Both the position numbers and the translations under genes were made by a program. The notes beneath the pieces were generated by a model. It did not search any database. It was not told where the DNA came from and saw only the letters and a list, made by a program, of their open reading frames with translations. From Myxococcaceae bacterium (lineage in GTDB: Bacteria > Myxococcota > Myxococcia > Myxococcales > Myxococcaceae): a stretch of DNA of 43,516 bases. Below, piece after piece: positions 9,901 through 17,039 of the stretch. The stretch's first letter is position 1; each line of letters begins with the position of its first letter. Location of the stretch: assembly GCA_025459425.1 (NCBI GenBank), contig JALOQF010000012.1, positions 1-43,516 of the forward strand. Direction: 5' to 3'.

Positions 9901-12900
9901 ACGTCCATCGCGGCGCCGGTGCGGCCGAGGGTGAGCGCCCCTTCCGCGTACTCCCGTCGCGCCGAGGTGCGGCCAGAGCCCTCGAGCCTGGGCCAGAGCT
10001 CGCCGAGCAGGTCGACGAGGGGCTCGAGCGCGCCGGCGCGGCGGTGCAGCTTCACCAGCTCGAGCTGGGCGTCCAGGTCTTCTGGCCGCTGCGCCACGTA
10101 CTTCGCGAGCAGCCGGCGGGCGGCGTCGCTCTGGCCCGACTTGAGCGCGGCAAAGGCGGCGCGGCGGGTGAGCGACACGCGATCGAGCGACAGCGCGTTG
10201 ACGTCGGCGTCGTTCTCGTCGGCCGACAGCACCACCTCGAGGTCGGCCATGGCCTCGCGGGGGTTCGTGGTCTCGGCCAGCTCGGCCCGACGCAGCCGCC
10301 CGGGCACGAACGACGGGTCGAGCTCGAGGGCCTGGGCGAGGAGCGGCGCCTCGCGGGGCGTCTCGCGCACCAGCGTCGCGGCCTTGAAGAGGAACCGGGC
10401 GCCTTCCCGCGGCTCCTTCGCGAGCTGCGCGCGCCGGGCGAAGAGCCGCGAGGCCTCGACGGTGCCTCCGCGCTCGAGCTCGAGCTTCGCCATCGCCTCG
10501 AGCACCTCGCGCGCGCTGTCACCGGTGGGCGAGGCGTCGAGCGCGGCGGTGAGGCGCAGCATGGCGCCCGAGGTGTCGCCCGTGCCGAGCTGGGTCTGCG
10601 CCGCCTTGAAGAAGAGCGGCGCGGCGTCATGGGCGCGGCCGGCCTGGAGCAGCGCCTGCGCGCGAGAGGCCCAGAGGTCGGTCAGCTCGCGGGTGAGGCG
10701 GGCCTCGACGTAGAGCGCTTCGAGGCGGCCGGCGAGCTCGTCGTCGAGCCGCCGCAACGGGAAGGCGAGCGCGTAGTTCTCGCGCGCTGCGTCCTTGTCG
10801 CCCAGCAGCTCGCAGGCGCGGCCCAGGCGCGCGCGCACCTCGGCCAGCTTCTCGGGCGGCGCGTGCTTCGGGAGCAGCGCGAGCGTGTCCTCCAGCGCGC
10901 GGCGGGCGTTGGGGGCACGCTCCAGCCGCAGACACAACGTCGCCAGCTCGAGGAGCGCGTTCGGGTCGGGGTGGAGGCGCGCGGCCTTCTCGAGCGCGAC
11001 GAGGGCCTCTCCAGCGCGGCCAAGGCGCACGTCGAGGACCTGGCCGAGTTCCCGCAACGCCGCCGCAGCGAGTCTCTTGTCGCCCGCAGCTTCTGCCACG
11101 CGCGCGCGTTGCTCGAGCGCCCAGGCGAGGCCGGCCATGTCGCTGCGACGACGCTCGAGCGCAGCGAGTTCGCCCAACACCGGAAGGTCGTCGGCCTCGA
11201 CCCGCAGGACTTCACGGTACGCATGGACGGCGAGGTCGAGATCGAACGCGAGGTCGCGCGCCGCGACGGCGAGGCGGCGGTAGTACCGCACGCGCTCCTT
11301 CGGCTCGGGGGTGAGCTCGGCGAGCGCGCGCAGGGCACGGCAGAGCTGGCCACCGTCGCGCCGGCTCTCGGCGAGCGCCAGCATGCCCTCGAGCGCGAGG
11401 CGGTTCTTCGGGTCGGCCTCGAGCGCCTGGGACAAGAGCCGCTCGGCGCGCTCCGGTTGGCCCAGTCGACCGCGGTACAGCTCTCCAGCCTCGGCCCACA
11501 GCGCGGCACGACGGAGCGGATCGTCGATGACCGCCGCAGCCTTCTCGCACGCATCGGCCAGCTCGACCGACTTCCCGGCTGCGCGGAAGTACGGCAGCAG
11601 CTCGTCGAGGGCGAGCGCGTCGGTCGGGTCGAGCGCGAGCGCGGCTTCGAGGTGATCTCTCGCGCGCGCGGGCTCGCCCAGCTTCGACTTGAGCAACCGC
11701 GCGAGCGCGTGGTGCGACTGGTGCGCGGCCTGCCGGAGCGCCGGCGCCGCGGGCGACGGACCGGCGAGCTCGATGGCCTGCTGGTAGCCCGACACGGCCT
11801 CCTGCACCTTGCCCAGAGACTCGCTCACCCGGGCGGCGAGGTAGAGCGGCTCGGCGTCGCCGGGCAGGAGCGAGGCGGCCTCGCGGTACCGCAGGAGCGC
11901 GTTCTCGGGTTGTTTGAGCCCCGACTCCCACACCCGCCCGGCGAGCAGGTTGGCGCGGCCGATGCGGTCGACCTCGTGGCGGCCGAGCGCCACTTCGCGC
12001 AGCCGATCGAGCGCCTTGATGGCCCGCAGGTGTTCACCAGAGCGATGACACAGCTCTCCGAGCTGCATGAGGGCTTCGGGATGATCGGGCGCCAGCCGCA
12101 GCGCCGCCTCACAGTGCAGCCGCGCGCCGGCGATGTCGTCTTCCGTCTCGGCGCAGAGGCGCGCGAGCTGAACGTGCGCGTCGGCGGCCTCGGCGGGCTC
12201 TCTGGCGAGCGCGGCGAGGCGTCGGTACGCGCGAATGGCGCCGGCGCGATCCTTCGCCTGGTCCGACGCGCGAGCGAGGGCCTTGAGCGAAGGAAGGTGG
12301 TCGGGCTTGAGGCCCAACATCTCGTGCAGGGCGCGCACCGCCATCTGCGGCGCCGCGTCACGAGACGAGCGCGCCGCGGCCTCGGCGGCGAAGAAGGCGC
12401 CCGCCTCTTCCTGGTGCTTGCGGGAGTGGTTGCAGAGGGCGAGGTACCGCTCCGAGGCGCGCGCGAACTCACCCCGCTTCTCGCGCACGACGGCCTCGGC
12501 CCACAGCGCCGTGGCGGAGCGCTCCCGACGGCGGGCGAGCGAGGCGGCGATGTCGAGGGCGAGCTCGTGCGCCTGCGGGTCGGCCACCAGCAGGGTCAAC
12601 AGCCGCTCGACCGCGAACGGATGGGCCTCGGTCGCGTCTCCGAGGCGAAGGTAGGCCTGCCGGGCCTCGGCGAGCTGGCCCTGGGCGACGAGCTCTTCGG
12701 CGTCGGCGAAGGCCCGTGCACCCTCGAGCGTGAGCAGCAGCTCTTCGTCGAACGCCGCGGGCGGAGGCAGGCCTCCCGACGAGAAGCGCAGCCGCAGGCC
12801 CTTCGACGACACCACCGCCTCGGACAGCCGGGCCTGGTCGAGCGTCGGCATCTTGTAGCCGCGGCCGACGGCGGCCTGCTCGACGAGTGGGGGCAGCAGC

Positions 12901-13448
12901 TTCGAGGTGAAGCCGTTCGCGCCGCGGCGCTCGACCTCTGGCAACAAGGACAACGCCTTGATGGCCTCGGCCACCAACGCTGGCACGCGCGCGGCCGCGG
13001 TGGTGCTGAAGGCGTAGAAGCGAACGTCGTAGAAGTAGACGGCGAGCTGATCGCCGTCGCCGTCGAAGGCCACCTTGAAGGTGAGCGGCGAGCGCTCGGG
13101 TCCACGGAGCCGCGCCTGCACCTCGAGCGAGCCGGGGCGGAAGTGCAGCCGCACGTCGTCGAGGTCGGGCAGCTTCGAGGCGACGGCCTGCACCGCGCGC
13201 TGAATGACGTCGGCCGAGACGGACAGCTCGAGCAGGCCGAAGTCGAGCTTCTTCTTCTGGTACTTCGCCGCGCCGCCAGTGACGTTGAGGGGAAAGGTGA
13301 CGTCGGGAATCGACAACGCGAAGTCGACGATCTCGACGCCAGGGGCGAGCGTCAGCGCCGGAAAGCCCACGAAGGCGCGTCGATCGAGGAGCCGCAGCTC
13401 GGGGCCGGGCACGCGCGCGTTCGTCGAGGTGGAGTCTCTTTCAGCCAT
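3912..13448 (-). CDS. Giant tetratricopeptide-repeat protein (3,178 residues)
   Basis: One uninterrupted 9.5-kb frame dominated by degenerate TPR-like helical pairs from about residue 240 to 3000, with recurring patterns such as A-x3-Y-x3-L-x-L-x-P and A-x3-L-E-x-A-L-x-L. TPR arrays are protein-binding scaffolds. Residues 1-230 are different: a beta-rich segment (VEIVDFALSIPDVTFPLNV, then KLDFGLLELSVSADVIQRAV) resembling lipid-binding DUF2993/TULIP-like domains in pattern only. The last 130 residues look like a broken M48-type peptidase core (RRLVLGAGALAVFGPTEVSALLAVAAALG) without HExxH. No signal peptide is visible, so a cytoplasmic location is likely. It heads an overlapping run with a lipoprotein, queC and a VanX-like gene. 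Giant TPR proteins of myxobacteria include the gliding protein AgmK/GltI, but none of that cluster's neighbours is present, so homology to it is not claimed. Confidence 0.9.
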   Translation of the reverse strand: MAERDSTSTNARVPGPELRLLDRRAFVGFPALTLAPGVEIVDFALSIPDVTFPLNVTGGAAKYQKKKLDFGLLELSVSADVIQRAVQAVASKLPDLDDVRLHFRPGSLEVQARLRGPERSPLTFKVAFDGDGDQLAVYFYDVRFYAFSTTAAARVPALVAEAIKALSLLPEVERRGANGFTSKLLPPLVEQAAVGRGYKMPTLDQARLSEAVVSSKGLRLRFSSGGLPPPAAFDEELLLTLEGARAFADAEELVAQGQLAEARQAYLRLGDATEAHPFAVERLLTLLVADPQAHELALDIAASLARRRERSATALWAEAVVREKRGEFARASERYLALCNHSRKHQEEAGAFFAAEAAARSSRDAAPQMAVRALHEMLGLKPDHLPSLKALARASDQAKDRAGAIRAYRRLAALAREPAEAADAHVQLARLCAETEDDIAGARLHCEAALRLAPDHPEALMQLGELCHRSGEHLRAIKALDRLREVALGRHEVDRIGRANLLAGRVWESGLKQPENALLRYREAASLLPGDAEPLYLAARVSESLGKVQEAVSGYQQAIELAGPSPAAPALRQAAHQSHHALARLLKSKLGEPARARDHLEAALALDPTDALALDELLPYFRAAGKSVELADACEKAAAVIDDPLRRAALWAEAGELYRGRLGQPERAERLLSQALEADPKNRLALEGMLALAESRRDGGQLCRALRALAELTPEPKERVRYYRRLAVAARDLAFDLDLAVHAYREVLRVEADDLPVLGELAALERRRSDMAGLAWALEQRARVAEAAGDKRLAAAALRELGQVLDVRLGRAGEALVALEKAARLHPDPNALLELATLCLRLERAPNARRALEDTLALLPKHAPPEKLAEVRARLGRACELLGDKDAARENYALAFPLRRLDDELAGRLEALYVEARLTRELTDLWASRAQALLQAGRAHDAAPLFFKAAQTQLGTGDTSGAMLRLTAALDASPTGDSAREVLEAMAKLELERGGTVEASRLFARRAQLAKEPREGARFLFKAATLVRETPREAPLLAQALELDPSFVPGRLRRAELAETTNPREAMADLEVVLSADENDADVNALSLDRVSLTRRAAFAALKSGQSDAARRLLAKYVAQRPEDLDAQLELVKLHRRAGALEPLVDLLGELWPRLEGSGRTSARREYAEGALTLGRTGAAMDVLRSILVDVPDDEWAASKLLTLVPVDDTTAGERLDLLGRLVLTAQGDARAELLARRAELHRVTGNLVSARADLLDAAQTSTRPLPLLLQLAELARQSFDEAAELGAWRLVLRAAPKDVEALATAASRVGALARGRAAAGDPSRALEAFELLVTLPLGASERFEAWYGLAQAARVASPRRAEEALLEAAKQGPVQKRVEALLERAVLLESRGATEEAAAAFEAALALAPRHPAANEGLKRTLRALSDWEGLAELIAAEAAQTPRAKAAPLFAELASLYLDKLALPGPAEAALRRLVSLDAQDVGARRRLAALLEQQGQLSEAVTLFEAAAEASAPADAASMLRHAATLARSAGDDDGTLRLLRRAHQLVPARGDDLEALADALYLKGALKEALPLHEALAAATSFDDRPDEAERVLLRLADLAEQLGDQSVAEATLRKLVQERPLLTQAVERLAALFSARGERRASLELRARHLEQLSASARTAERFVGLAREAHTAFGDLELALRLFQRAAERHETPLSVRREAARMLREANRPAELMGELVEIAQLELTAGNVDEALAAWSEEARLAEGLGRTDDALRSLSAIADVCEDEGRSEEAATALLHRAELLRDARLDLEGATGSLERAWGLSPRPAFAQMAIDLARRRGDRNAEIDWLERTLSGLEPREKGRAFVTLARLHLGLAAMGTPADVAAAPMLAPDQAEAALKQALSLLPADAEAEAMLLALYERQDRVADVAAFYEEAAAREQNGARRAEQLLKAAALYKDRAGRPHEAAAALLAARASSPDDDSLTAKVADQLSELGRRQDAADFDALLLERDPFHPAFERHRAFLADSGDEQALAQLSSRRAEREHGDVAAARWLEAAAAFRRAGATERAQVCEAQAFEAAPQNHEAFQSLLAQAADDPRRRAELLSARARAVPGEASLLLKQRAETLESARETLLAAAAWDDYLALIPDDLEALERRGELAAQGGGARAAQPYDRRLVQQGGEGLAGALRLKLWLRLGQAALEAQAFRDAVDAFEAAFALDPEGPRGRDALSSLEEAYGRLADSSGRYRTVLRLARRAEGPDAEALYRRALALQDAPEDGIEALDALLPAHPADVALYEAGVRAYRARGRLGDVLGLHERFARAVGGSRAATALLAAAELAERDLGEPARALELKEEAARLDPSNVEVLRLLLDDARRRGDTGAVTAHLTALVAGPVDETTRAGFSLELAAVLEGRGDVEGAARVLTGLQTGGPSAAGYAQALEGLTRLATMRGDDLALAELQLARAQLVPAGERSERLVEAARSLVKAKVPGRAEAVLREALAERPSLEAWRLLVDVLRQADRHEALAVALVQQADVSEPGARAPLLLEAVDASSRAADPRKALETLERLLREAPGFLAPSQAAERFLALGAPARAVAVGFSAALASGDAAGALELALRADAGAEAREARWALAEADVRDARAAVLLEGADETATLRFATLAERQGALELAEPLWRRLFVTRDSAEALAALVRTGRLAGAFDEALDARAPRAVARLLEFAAQVDVERRERLLVTLAELVPERRRVALREVASLRLTHQRWADAVAALAQLASLEEDPKARAALHVERGELLRHRLGDAPAARLAFERALADDVSQVAAVRELVDLLQGDAERFVPMVERLVGVAGEEAITSVRPQLADAYESLGRLKDAARILAGLEETPERLGRRAALLERLGLKGEALPLRERLATTPQELEAVLLGYLEVELVPFAVRLGSRLLDEGALSPSTRRRLAERLSNTSQGAALAVRTWPKLLEGAVADADGWTLLAEALGHLGREADARLADGFGAVLTGTPGPAPMVSVSPVVRSPHPTALTPPAATVPVSEASMPRLWQVLSEAGRSLGLESLTVLLDPAGGVEAWFADERRLVLGAGALAVFGPTEVSALLAVAAALGGDGQALAEPGEVPHFAEACATAFRAVPSSLALGRVVAFLDERVRGGDVRAVDVATLLKDSDAFRAVAHAALERLTAG

Positions 13449-13599
13449 GCTGGTGGCGCCGCAAGCGGGCGTGTCACCGTACCATCGGGACCGTAAGCGC
13501 GGAATTTTTCGCGGGTTTCAGAATGTGAGAACGAGAGTGGAGTCCACGCGCGCACGGGGGGGTCGTCGGGCCAAATCCGCGACCTGACTTGAATCGCCG

Positions 13600-13616
13600 C
13601 TGGCACATCGACTGCT
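13600..13616 (+). promoter_or_regulatory. Probable sigma-54 (-24/-12) promoter
   Basis: The sequence CTGGCACATCGACTGCT has a full TGGCAC -24 element (13601-13606) and TGCT as the -12 element (13613-13616). The invariant GG and GC pairs are at the correct helical spacing (consensus YTGGCACGRNNNTTGCW). It lies 42 bases upstream of the ATG of the cysteine peptidase at 13658, which would give a leader of about 30 bases. The 209-base gap between the divergent TPR and peptidase genes also holds an AT-rich patch near 13503-13520. I did not identify an activator-binding site or a promoter for the TPR gene. Confidence 0.6.
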
Positions 13617-13657
13617 CGACTGGGCTGCCATCACTCGCAGTCCAATCGGGGTTCACA

Positions 13658-14788
13658 ATGCGGATCAACGGTCGTGGTGGCGTGGCGGTTCGGGCGGTGG
13701 CGATGGAGTCCGTGGAGACGGTGGCAGCGCGGGGGCGGGTGCCGGCGCCCCGGCGATCGCCTCCGAATCGGGTGGACGTGTTCGAAGCGACGACGCGCGA
13801 CGTGCCGACGGCGAAGGCGGGCACGGTGCAGCAGCAGCGACAGGCGCTGGTGACGTCGGACCTCGGCGTCAAGCAGGGCACGACGAACGCCTGCGGGCCG
13901 CTGGCGCTGTGGCTGGCGTTGGGGCAGTTCGGTCGCGCGACCCAGGACTGGCAGCAGCTCGACGCAGAGCTTCGCCCGTGGAGCCTCGGCACCTCACCCG
14001 GCGTGCTGCTCGATGGTGCGCGCGAGCGGGGCCTGCAGGCGCAGCTCTACAACCACGGCACCTTCGACGATCTCGAGCGCGAGACGCGGCTGGGCCGGGG
14101 CGTGCTGGTGATGGTGGACGTCGGTGGCTACGACCGGCCGAACGGCGACATGCTGCCGGGCGACCCGAACGACTTCGAGACGCACTGGATGCGGGTGACG
14201 CGCGCGTGGCGCGACTCGCTGGGCCGGCGGTGGGTCGAGTACGAGAACCCGTGGGGCACGCGCGAGGTGCTGCGGTACGAGGCGTTCGAGCGGCTGTGGA
14301 GCAACCAGCGGCTGGGGGGCCTGCCGACCGGGTACGACCGCGCGTACGTGCTCATCGATCGCCCGAAGGCGCGGCCGCTGCCGACGACGACGGCCGACGA
14401 CGTGCTGGCGGTGCGCTCGGTGACGGACGGCGCGCAGACGTTCGTGCGCGGTGTCGATGGGCTGCTGCGAGGGAAGGTGGTCGACGGCGTGGGCCGGGTG
14501 GTCGGCGGCGGAATCACGGCGCTGTTCGGAGCGGCAGGGGCGGCGCTGGCGCTGCCGAGCGAGTGGCTGAAGCGCGCGGGCGGAGCGTTGCTCGACCTCT
14601 CGAACGAGGCGTTCCAGGCGGGAGGCGCGGCGGTGGTGGGCGCCGTGGTCGCGGGCGCGGCGGGCCTCGTCGCGACGGGCGTCGGCACCATCGTGAACTC
14701 GGTGGGCAACGCCATCGGCTTCGTGGGGCAGGCCGTGTCGGCGATGGTGCAGGGCGCGCTCGGGGCGCTTGGCCGGCTGTTCACGTGA
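13658..14788 (+). CDS. C39-like cysteine peptidase with hydrophobic C-terminal domain
   Basis: A 376-residue protein in three parts. Residues 1-65 are basic and Pro/Arg/Ala-rich, probably disordered, and contain a D-x-F-E element (residues 40-43). Residues 66-235 form a papain-fold, C39-like peptidase: Cys79 in TNACGPLALW, His176 in ETHWMRVT and Asn197 in YENPWG give a complete Cys-His-Asn triad. Residues about 262-376 are a Gly/Ala/Val-rich run with at least three hydrophobic helices, resembling membrane-inserting segments. There is no ABC-transporter domain, unlike bacteriocin-exporting C39 proteins, and no classical signal peptide. The ATG at 13658 is preferred over one at 13589 because the sigma-54 site would lie inside the longer frame. 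It leads a three-gene cluster. A secreted, membrane-active protease is a reasonable guess but is inference. Confidence 0.75.
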   Translation: MRINGRGGVAVRAVAMESVETVAARGRVPAPRRSPPNRVDVFEATTRDVPTAKAGTVQQQRQALVTSDLGVKQGTTNACGPLALWLALGQFGRATQDWQQLDAELRPWSLGTSPGVLLDGARERGLQAQLYNHGTFDDLERETRLGRGVLVMVDVGGYDRPNGDMLPGDPNDFETHWMRVTRAWRDSLGRRWVEYENPWGTREVLRYEAFERLWSNQRLGGLPTGYDRAYVLIDRPKARPLPTTTADDVLAVRSVTDGAQTFVRGVDGLLRGKVVDGVGRVVGGGITALFGAAGAALALPSEWLKRAGGALLDLSNEAFQAGGAAVVGAVVAGAAGLVATGVGTIVNSVGNAIGFVGQAVSAMVQGALGALGRLFT

Positions 14789-14796
14789 GGGGCGCC

Positions 14797-15078
14797 ATGG
14801 GAACGAACGAGACGAACGGCGCGCTCGAACGGGCGGTGCAAGAAGTCCGCGCGTTGGTGGAGCTGATCGAGACACGGCAGCAGTTGCTCGAGGCGGATCT
14901 GCGGCGACACCTGGTCGAGCTGCAGCAGCAGCAGGAGGGGCGAACCCTGGTGGTGCGGGTGTCGCGGCTCACCGCGGCGTTCGGTCAACTCGAGGAGCGC
15001 GTGACGGCGATCGAAGAGGTCCTTCGGAGCTTGCAGCGGGTCGCCAGAACCGTGCGTCAACGGAGACGACCGTCCTGA
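14797..15078 (+). CDS. Short coiled-coil protein
   Basis: A 93-residue, highly charged, almost entirely helical protein. Heptad-like leucines, valines and isoleucines run from about residue 10 to 80 (for example ALVELIETRQQLLEADLRRH), and the C-terminus is strongly basic (RRRRPS-like). No enzymatic motif is visible. It starts eight bases after the peptidase gene, behind a GAGGGG Shine-Dalgarno, and is surely co-transcribed with it. Possible roles are a chaperone, immunity partner or structural partner for the peptidase's hydrophobic tail. These ideas rest on position and shape only. Confidence 0.7.
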   Translation: MGTNETNGALERAVQEVRALVELIETRQQLLEADLRRHLVELQQQQEGRTLVVRVSRLTAAFGQLEERVTAIEEVLRSLQRVARTVRQRRRPS

Positions 15079-15151
15079 ACGGAGAGCGCCCACAGGAAAG
15101 CGCACGTCGAGGGAATCACCATCGGCCAAGGGCGTAGGGAAGAACCGACCC

Positions 15152-15310
15152 ATGGCGCTCGACGACTTCATCTTCGCGGCGGCCATCGGTGCGCTCCTCA
15201 TTTCGACCATCGTCCTGGTCGTTGGCCTCTTTCGGAGAAAGGAGCCCGCCGCCGTGCTCCTCCGGCGGTGGCTCTCCTTCATCGCCGACCTCTTCTGGGG
15301 CTCGGGCTGA
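15152..15310 (+). CDS. Small single-span membrane protein (52 residues)
   Basis: A 52-codon frame beginning MALDDFIFAAAIGALL. It has one strongly hydrophobic helix at about residues 6-26, a basic stop-transfer turn (RRK) and a second amphipathic segment ending in LFWGSG. AGGGAAG about 8 bases upstream is a reasonable ribosome-binding site, and third codon positions are mostly G or C. It is the third gene on this strand after the peptidase and coiled-coil genes, 73 bases downstream, and ends 2 bases before the end of the convergent DUF2461 gene. Size and topology would fit a holin-like or anchoring peptide, but no family is recognised. Confidence 0.55.
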   Translation: MALDDFIFAAAIGALLISTIVLVVGLFRRKEPAAVLLRRWLSFIADLFWGSG

Positions 15311-15312
15311 AC

Positions 15313-16032
15313 TCACTTCAACGAAGGCCTCTTTCCACGCGCCGCCGCCTCCACCCACCGCAGCACCGGCGCCACCTTTCGCAGGTGGTCCACCGCCCAC
15401 CGCACGAACTCCGGCGACTCGATGAGGTCCTGGCCCGGCGTGGGAAAGCTGTACGCGAAGCCGGTGTGCCGGAGCAGCTCACCGCGCGGGTGCTCCTTCG
15501 GCCAGGGCTTCGGCACGCGCTTGAGCTGCTTCTGCGACGCGACCTCGAAGCCTTGCGCCACGTGTTTCGCCACCGCCTTCGCGAACGGCGCCCCCAGCGC
15601 GTCGTCGGCCACCGCGCGGCGGAAGCGCTTGAGCACCGGGGGCTCCATCATCCACCGGCCGCAGGCGACGAACGGCGCCGGGCCGAGCTCGAAGTACAGG
15701 CCCACCCGCTCCATCATGCCGCCGGGGTACAGCGGCACCACCGCGCTCGCGTGCGTCTTGTACGGCGACTTGTCCTTCGAGAAGCGCGTGTCGCGGTAGA
15801 TGCGAAACACCTTCGGCGTCGTGCGCTTCACGTCGGGAAAGAGCGTCGCCACCGGCCCTTTGAGCGCCTCGACGAACGCGTGCATCGGCGTTTCCCACAG
15901 CGCCTCGTAGTCGGCCTTGTGCGCCTTGAACCACTCGCGGTCCTGCCGCAGCGCGAGCGCGCGGAAGAAGTCCACCCCGCCCTTCGGAAAACCCTGAAAC
16001 CGCGTCGTCGCCTTCGCCATGCGCTGCACCAT
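15313..16032 (-). CDS. DUF2461/TIGR02453 family protein
   Basis: A 239-residue soluble protein matching the DUF2461 pattern: an N-terminal F-x-G-F-P-K-G with later F-F-x-x-L and [12 protein letters not shown] (about residues 33-44), then [30 protein letters not shown]-like core elements and a Gly-x-Tyr-Phe-Glu strand in the middle. The family is widespread, about 220-240 residues long, and its function is not established. The ATG at 16032 is preferred because GGGGA lies about 5 bases upstream; an ATG at 16020 is the alternative. It is divergent from the YjbQ-family gene, with about 65 bases between them for both promoters. Confidence 0.88.
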   Translation of the reverse strand: MVQRMAKATTRFQGFPKGGVDFFRALALRQDREWFKAHKADYEALWETPMHAFVEALKGPVATLFPDVKRTTPKVFRIYRDTRFSKDKSPYKTHASAVVPLYPGGMMERVGLYFELGPAPFVACGRWMMEPPVLKRFRRAVADDALGAPFAKAVAKHVAQGFEVASQKQLKRVPKPWPKEHPRGELLRHTGFAYSFPTPGQDLIESPEFVRWAVDHLRKVAPVLRWVEAAARGKRPSLK

Positions 16033-16097
16033 GCTGTCCCCGTGCGCGTTTTGCGAGCGTGAGTGACTGCTGCTTTCGCGGTACAGCCGCGCTCCCG

Positions 16098-16511
16098 ATG
16101 AAGACGCTCACCGAGTACCTCTGGTTCGAGACCCAGAAGAAGAAGGAGCTCGTGCGGGTCACCGACACCGTCGCGCAGCTCGTGAAGAAAGCCGGCATCA
16201 AGGAAGGCTTCGCGCTCGTGTCAGCGATGCACATCACCGCCGGCGTCTTCGTCAACGACAACGAGCCCGGCCTCTGGGAAGACATCTGGACCTGGCTCGA
16301 GGGCCTCGCGCCCGAGAAGCCCGACTACCAGCACCACGCCACCGGCGAGGACAACGGCGACGCGCACCTCAAGTCGCTCCTCATTCACCACCAGGTGCTG
16401 GTGCCCGTCACGAAGGGGCAGCTCGACCTCGGGCCGTGGCAGCAGATCTTCTACGCCGAGTTCGACGGCCAGCGGCGCAAGCGCGTCATCGTGAAGGTGA
16501 TGGGAGAGTGA
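16098..16511 (+). CDS. yjbQ: YjbQ/UPF0047 family protein
   Basis: A 137-residue protein of the UPF0047 (YjbQ) family, close to the usual 130-140 residues. Family landmarks are present: [13 protein letters not shown] near residues 45-57, the acidic/His stretch around [20 protein letters not shown], and the C-terminal [15 protein letters not shown] signature. Family members can have weak thiamine-phosphate synthase activity, but the physiological role is unsettled. The ATG at 16098 gives a normal-length protein; the frame continues upstream with residues that do not look conserved. One base separates its stop from the next ATG, so it is co-transcribed with the thioesterase. Confidence 0.92.
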   Translation: MKTLTEYLWFETQKKKELVRVTDTVAQLVKKAGIKEGFALVSAMHITAGVFVNDNEPGLWEDIWTWLEGLAPEKPDYQHHATGEDNGDAHLKSLLIHHQVLVPVTKGQLDLGPWQQIFYAEFDGQRRKRVIVKVMGE

Positions 16512-16512
16512 C

Positions 16513-16998
16513 ATGAGCGAGACGGTCGAGCCCCTCGACGGGCGCCTCTTCGGCGACGGCCAACCCTGCTTCGGCTGCAGCCCCACGCACCCGCACGGCT
16601 TCCACCTCGCCTACCGCCGGGAAGGCGACGAGGTGGTGACGACGTTCCTCCCCGGCGCGCTGCACCAGGGGCCCGTCGGCATCATGCACGGCGGGCTCGT
16701 CTCGACGCTCGCCGACGAGAGCGCCGCGTGGGCCGTCATCGCCGCCACCGGCAAGTTCGGCTTCACCACCTCGTTCACCGCGAAGCTGCACCAGGCCGTG
16801 CGAATCGGCGTCGAGGTCGAGGCGCGCGCGAAGGTGACGAGCGCGAGCAGCCGCATCGTGAAGTCCACCGTCGTCATTCGCCAGGCGGGCCGCGACTGCT
16901 TCACCGGCGACTTCGTCTTCGTGCTGCTCGACAAGGCGGGCGCCGAGAAGCTGATGGGCGGCCCGATTCCCGCCGCGTGGGAGCGCTTCTGCCGCTGA
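16513..16998 (+). CDS. PaaI-type hotdog-fold thioesterase
   Basis: A 161-residue single-domain hotdog protein. The N-terminal CFGCSPTHPHGFHL is the Cys-x-x-Cys...HPxG motif common in this branch. The active-site element is IMHGGLVSTLADESAAW (His59-Gly-Gly, Asp68 on the long helix), followed by the FTTSFTAKLHQAVRIG strand pair typical of acyl-CoA thioesterases of the PaaI group. Such enzymes hydrolyse acyl- or aryl-CoA thioesters in the cytoplasm; the substrate cannot be inferred here. It follows the YjbQ-family gene by one base. Confidence 0.88.
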   Translation: MSETVEPLDGRLFGDGQPCFGCSPTHPHGFHLAYRREGDEVVTTFLPGALHQGPVGIMHGGLVSTLADESAAWAVIAATGKFGFTTSFTAKLHQAVRIGVEVEARAKVTSASSRIVKSTVVIRQAGRDCFTGDFVFVLLDKAGAEKLMGGPIPAAWERFCR

Positions 16999-17039
16999 AG
17001 GAGTTGTCGCCGAGCGGCGCGGGGCTAGTGTGCCGGTCC

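Noticed and set aside
3912-13448. Ortholog of gliding protein AgmK/GltI
   Set aside because: Both are giant TPR proteins, but this one has no visible signal peptide and none of the glt neighbours is in the window; size alone is not evidence.
9213-13496. Very long open frames opposite the giant TPR gene (also at 5208-8018 and 21022-25188 on the plus strand)
   Set aside because: High third-position GC leaves antisense frames open. Their translations are low-complexity Arg/Gly/Ala/Leu without domains, while the opposite strand encodes clear repeat proteins.
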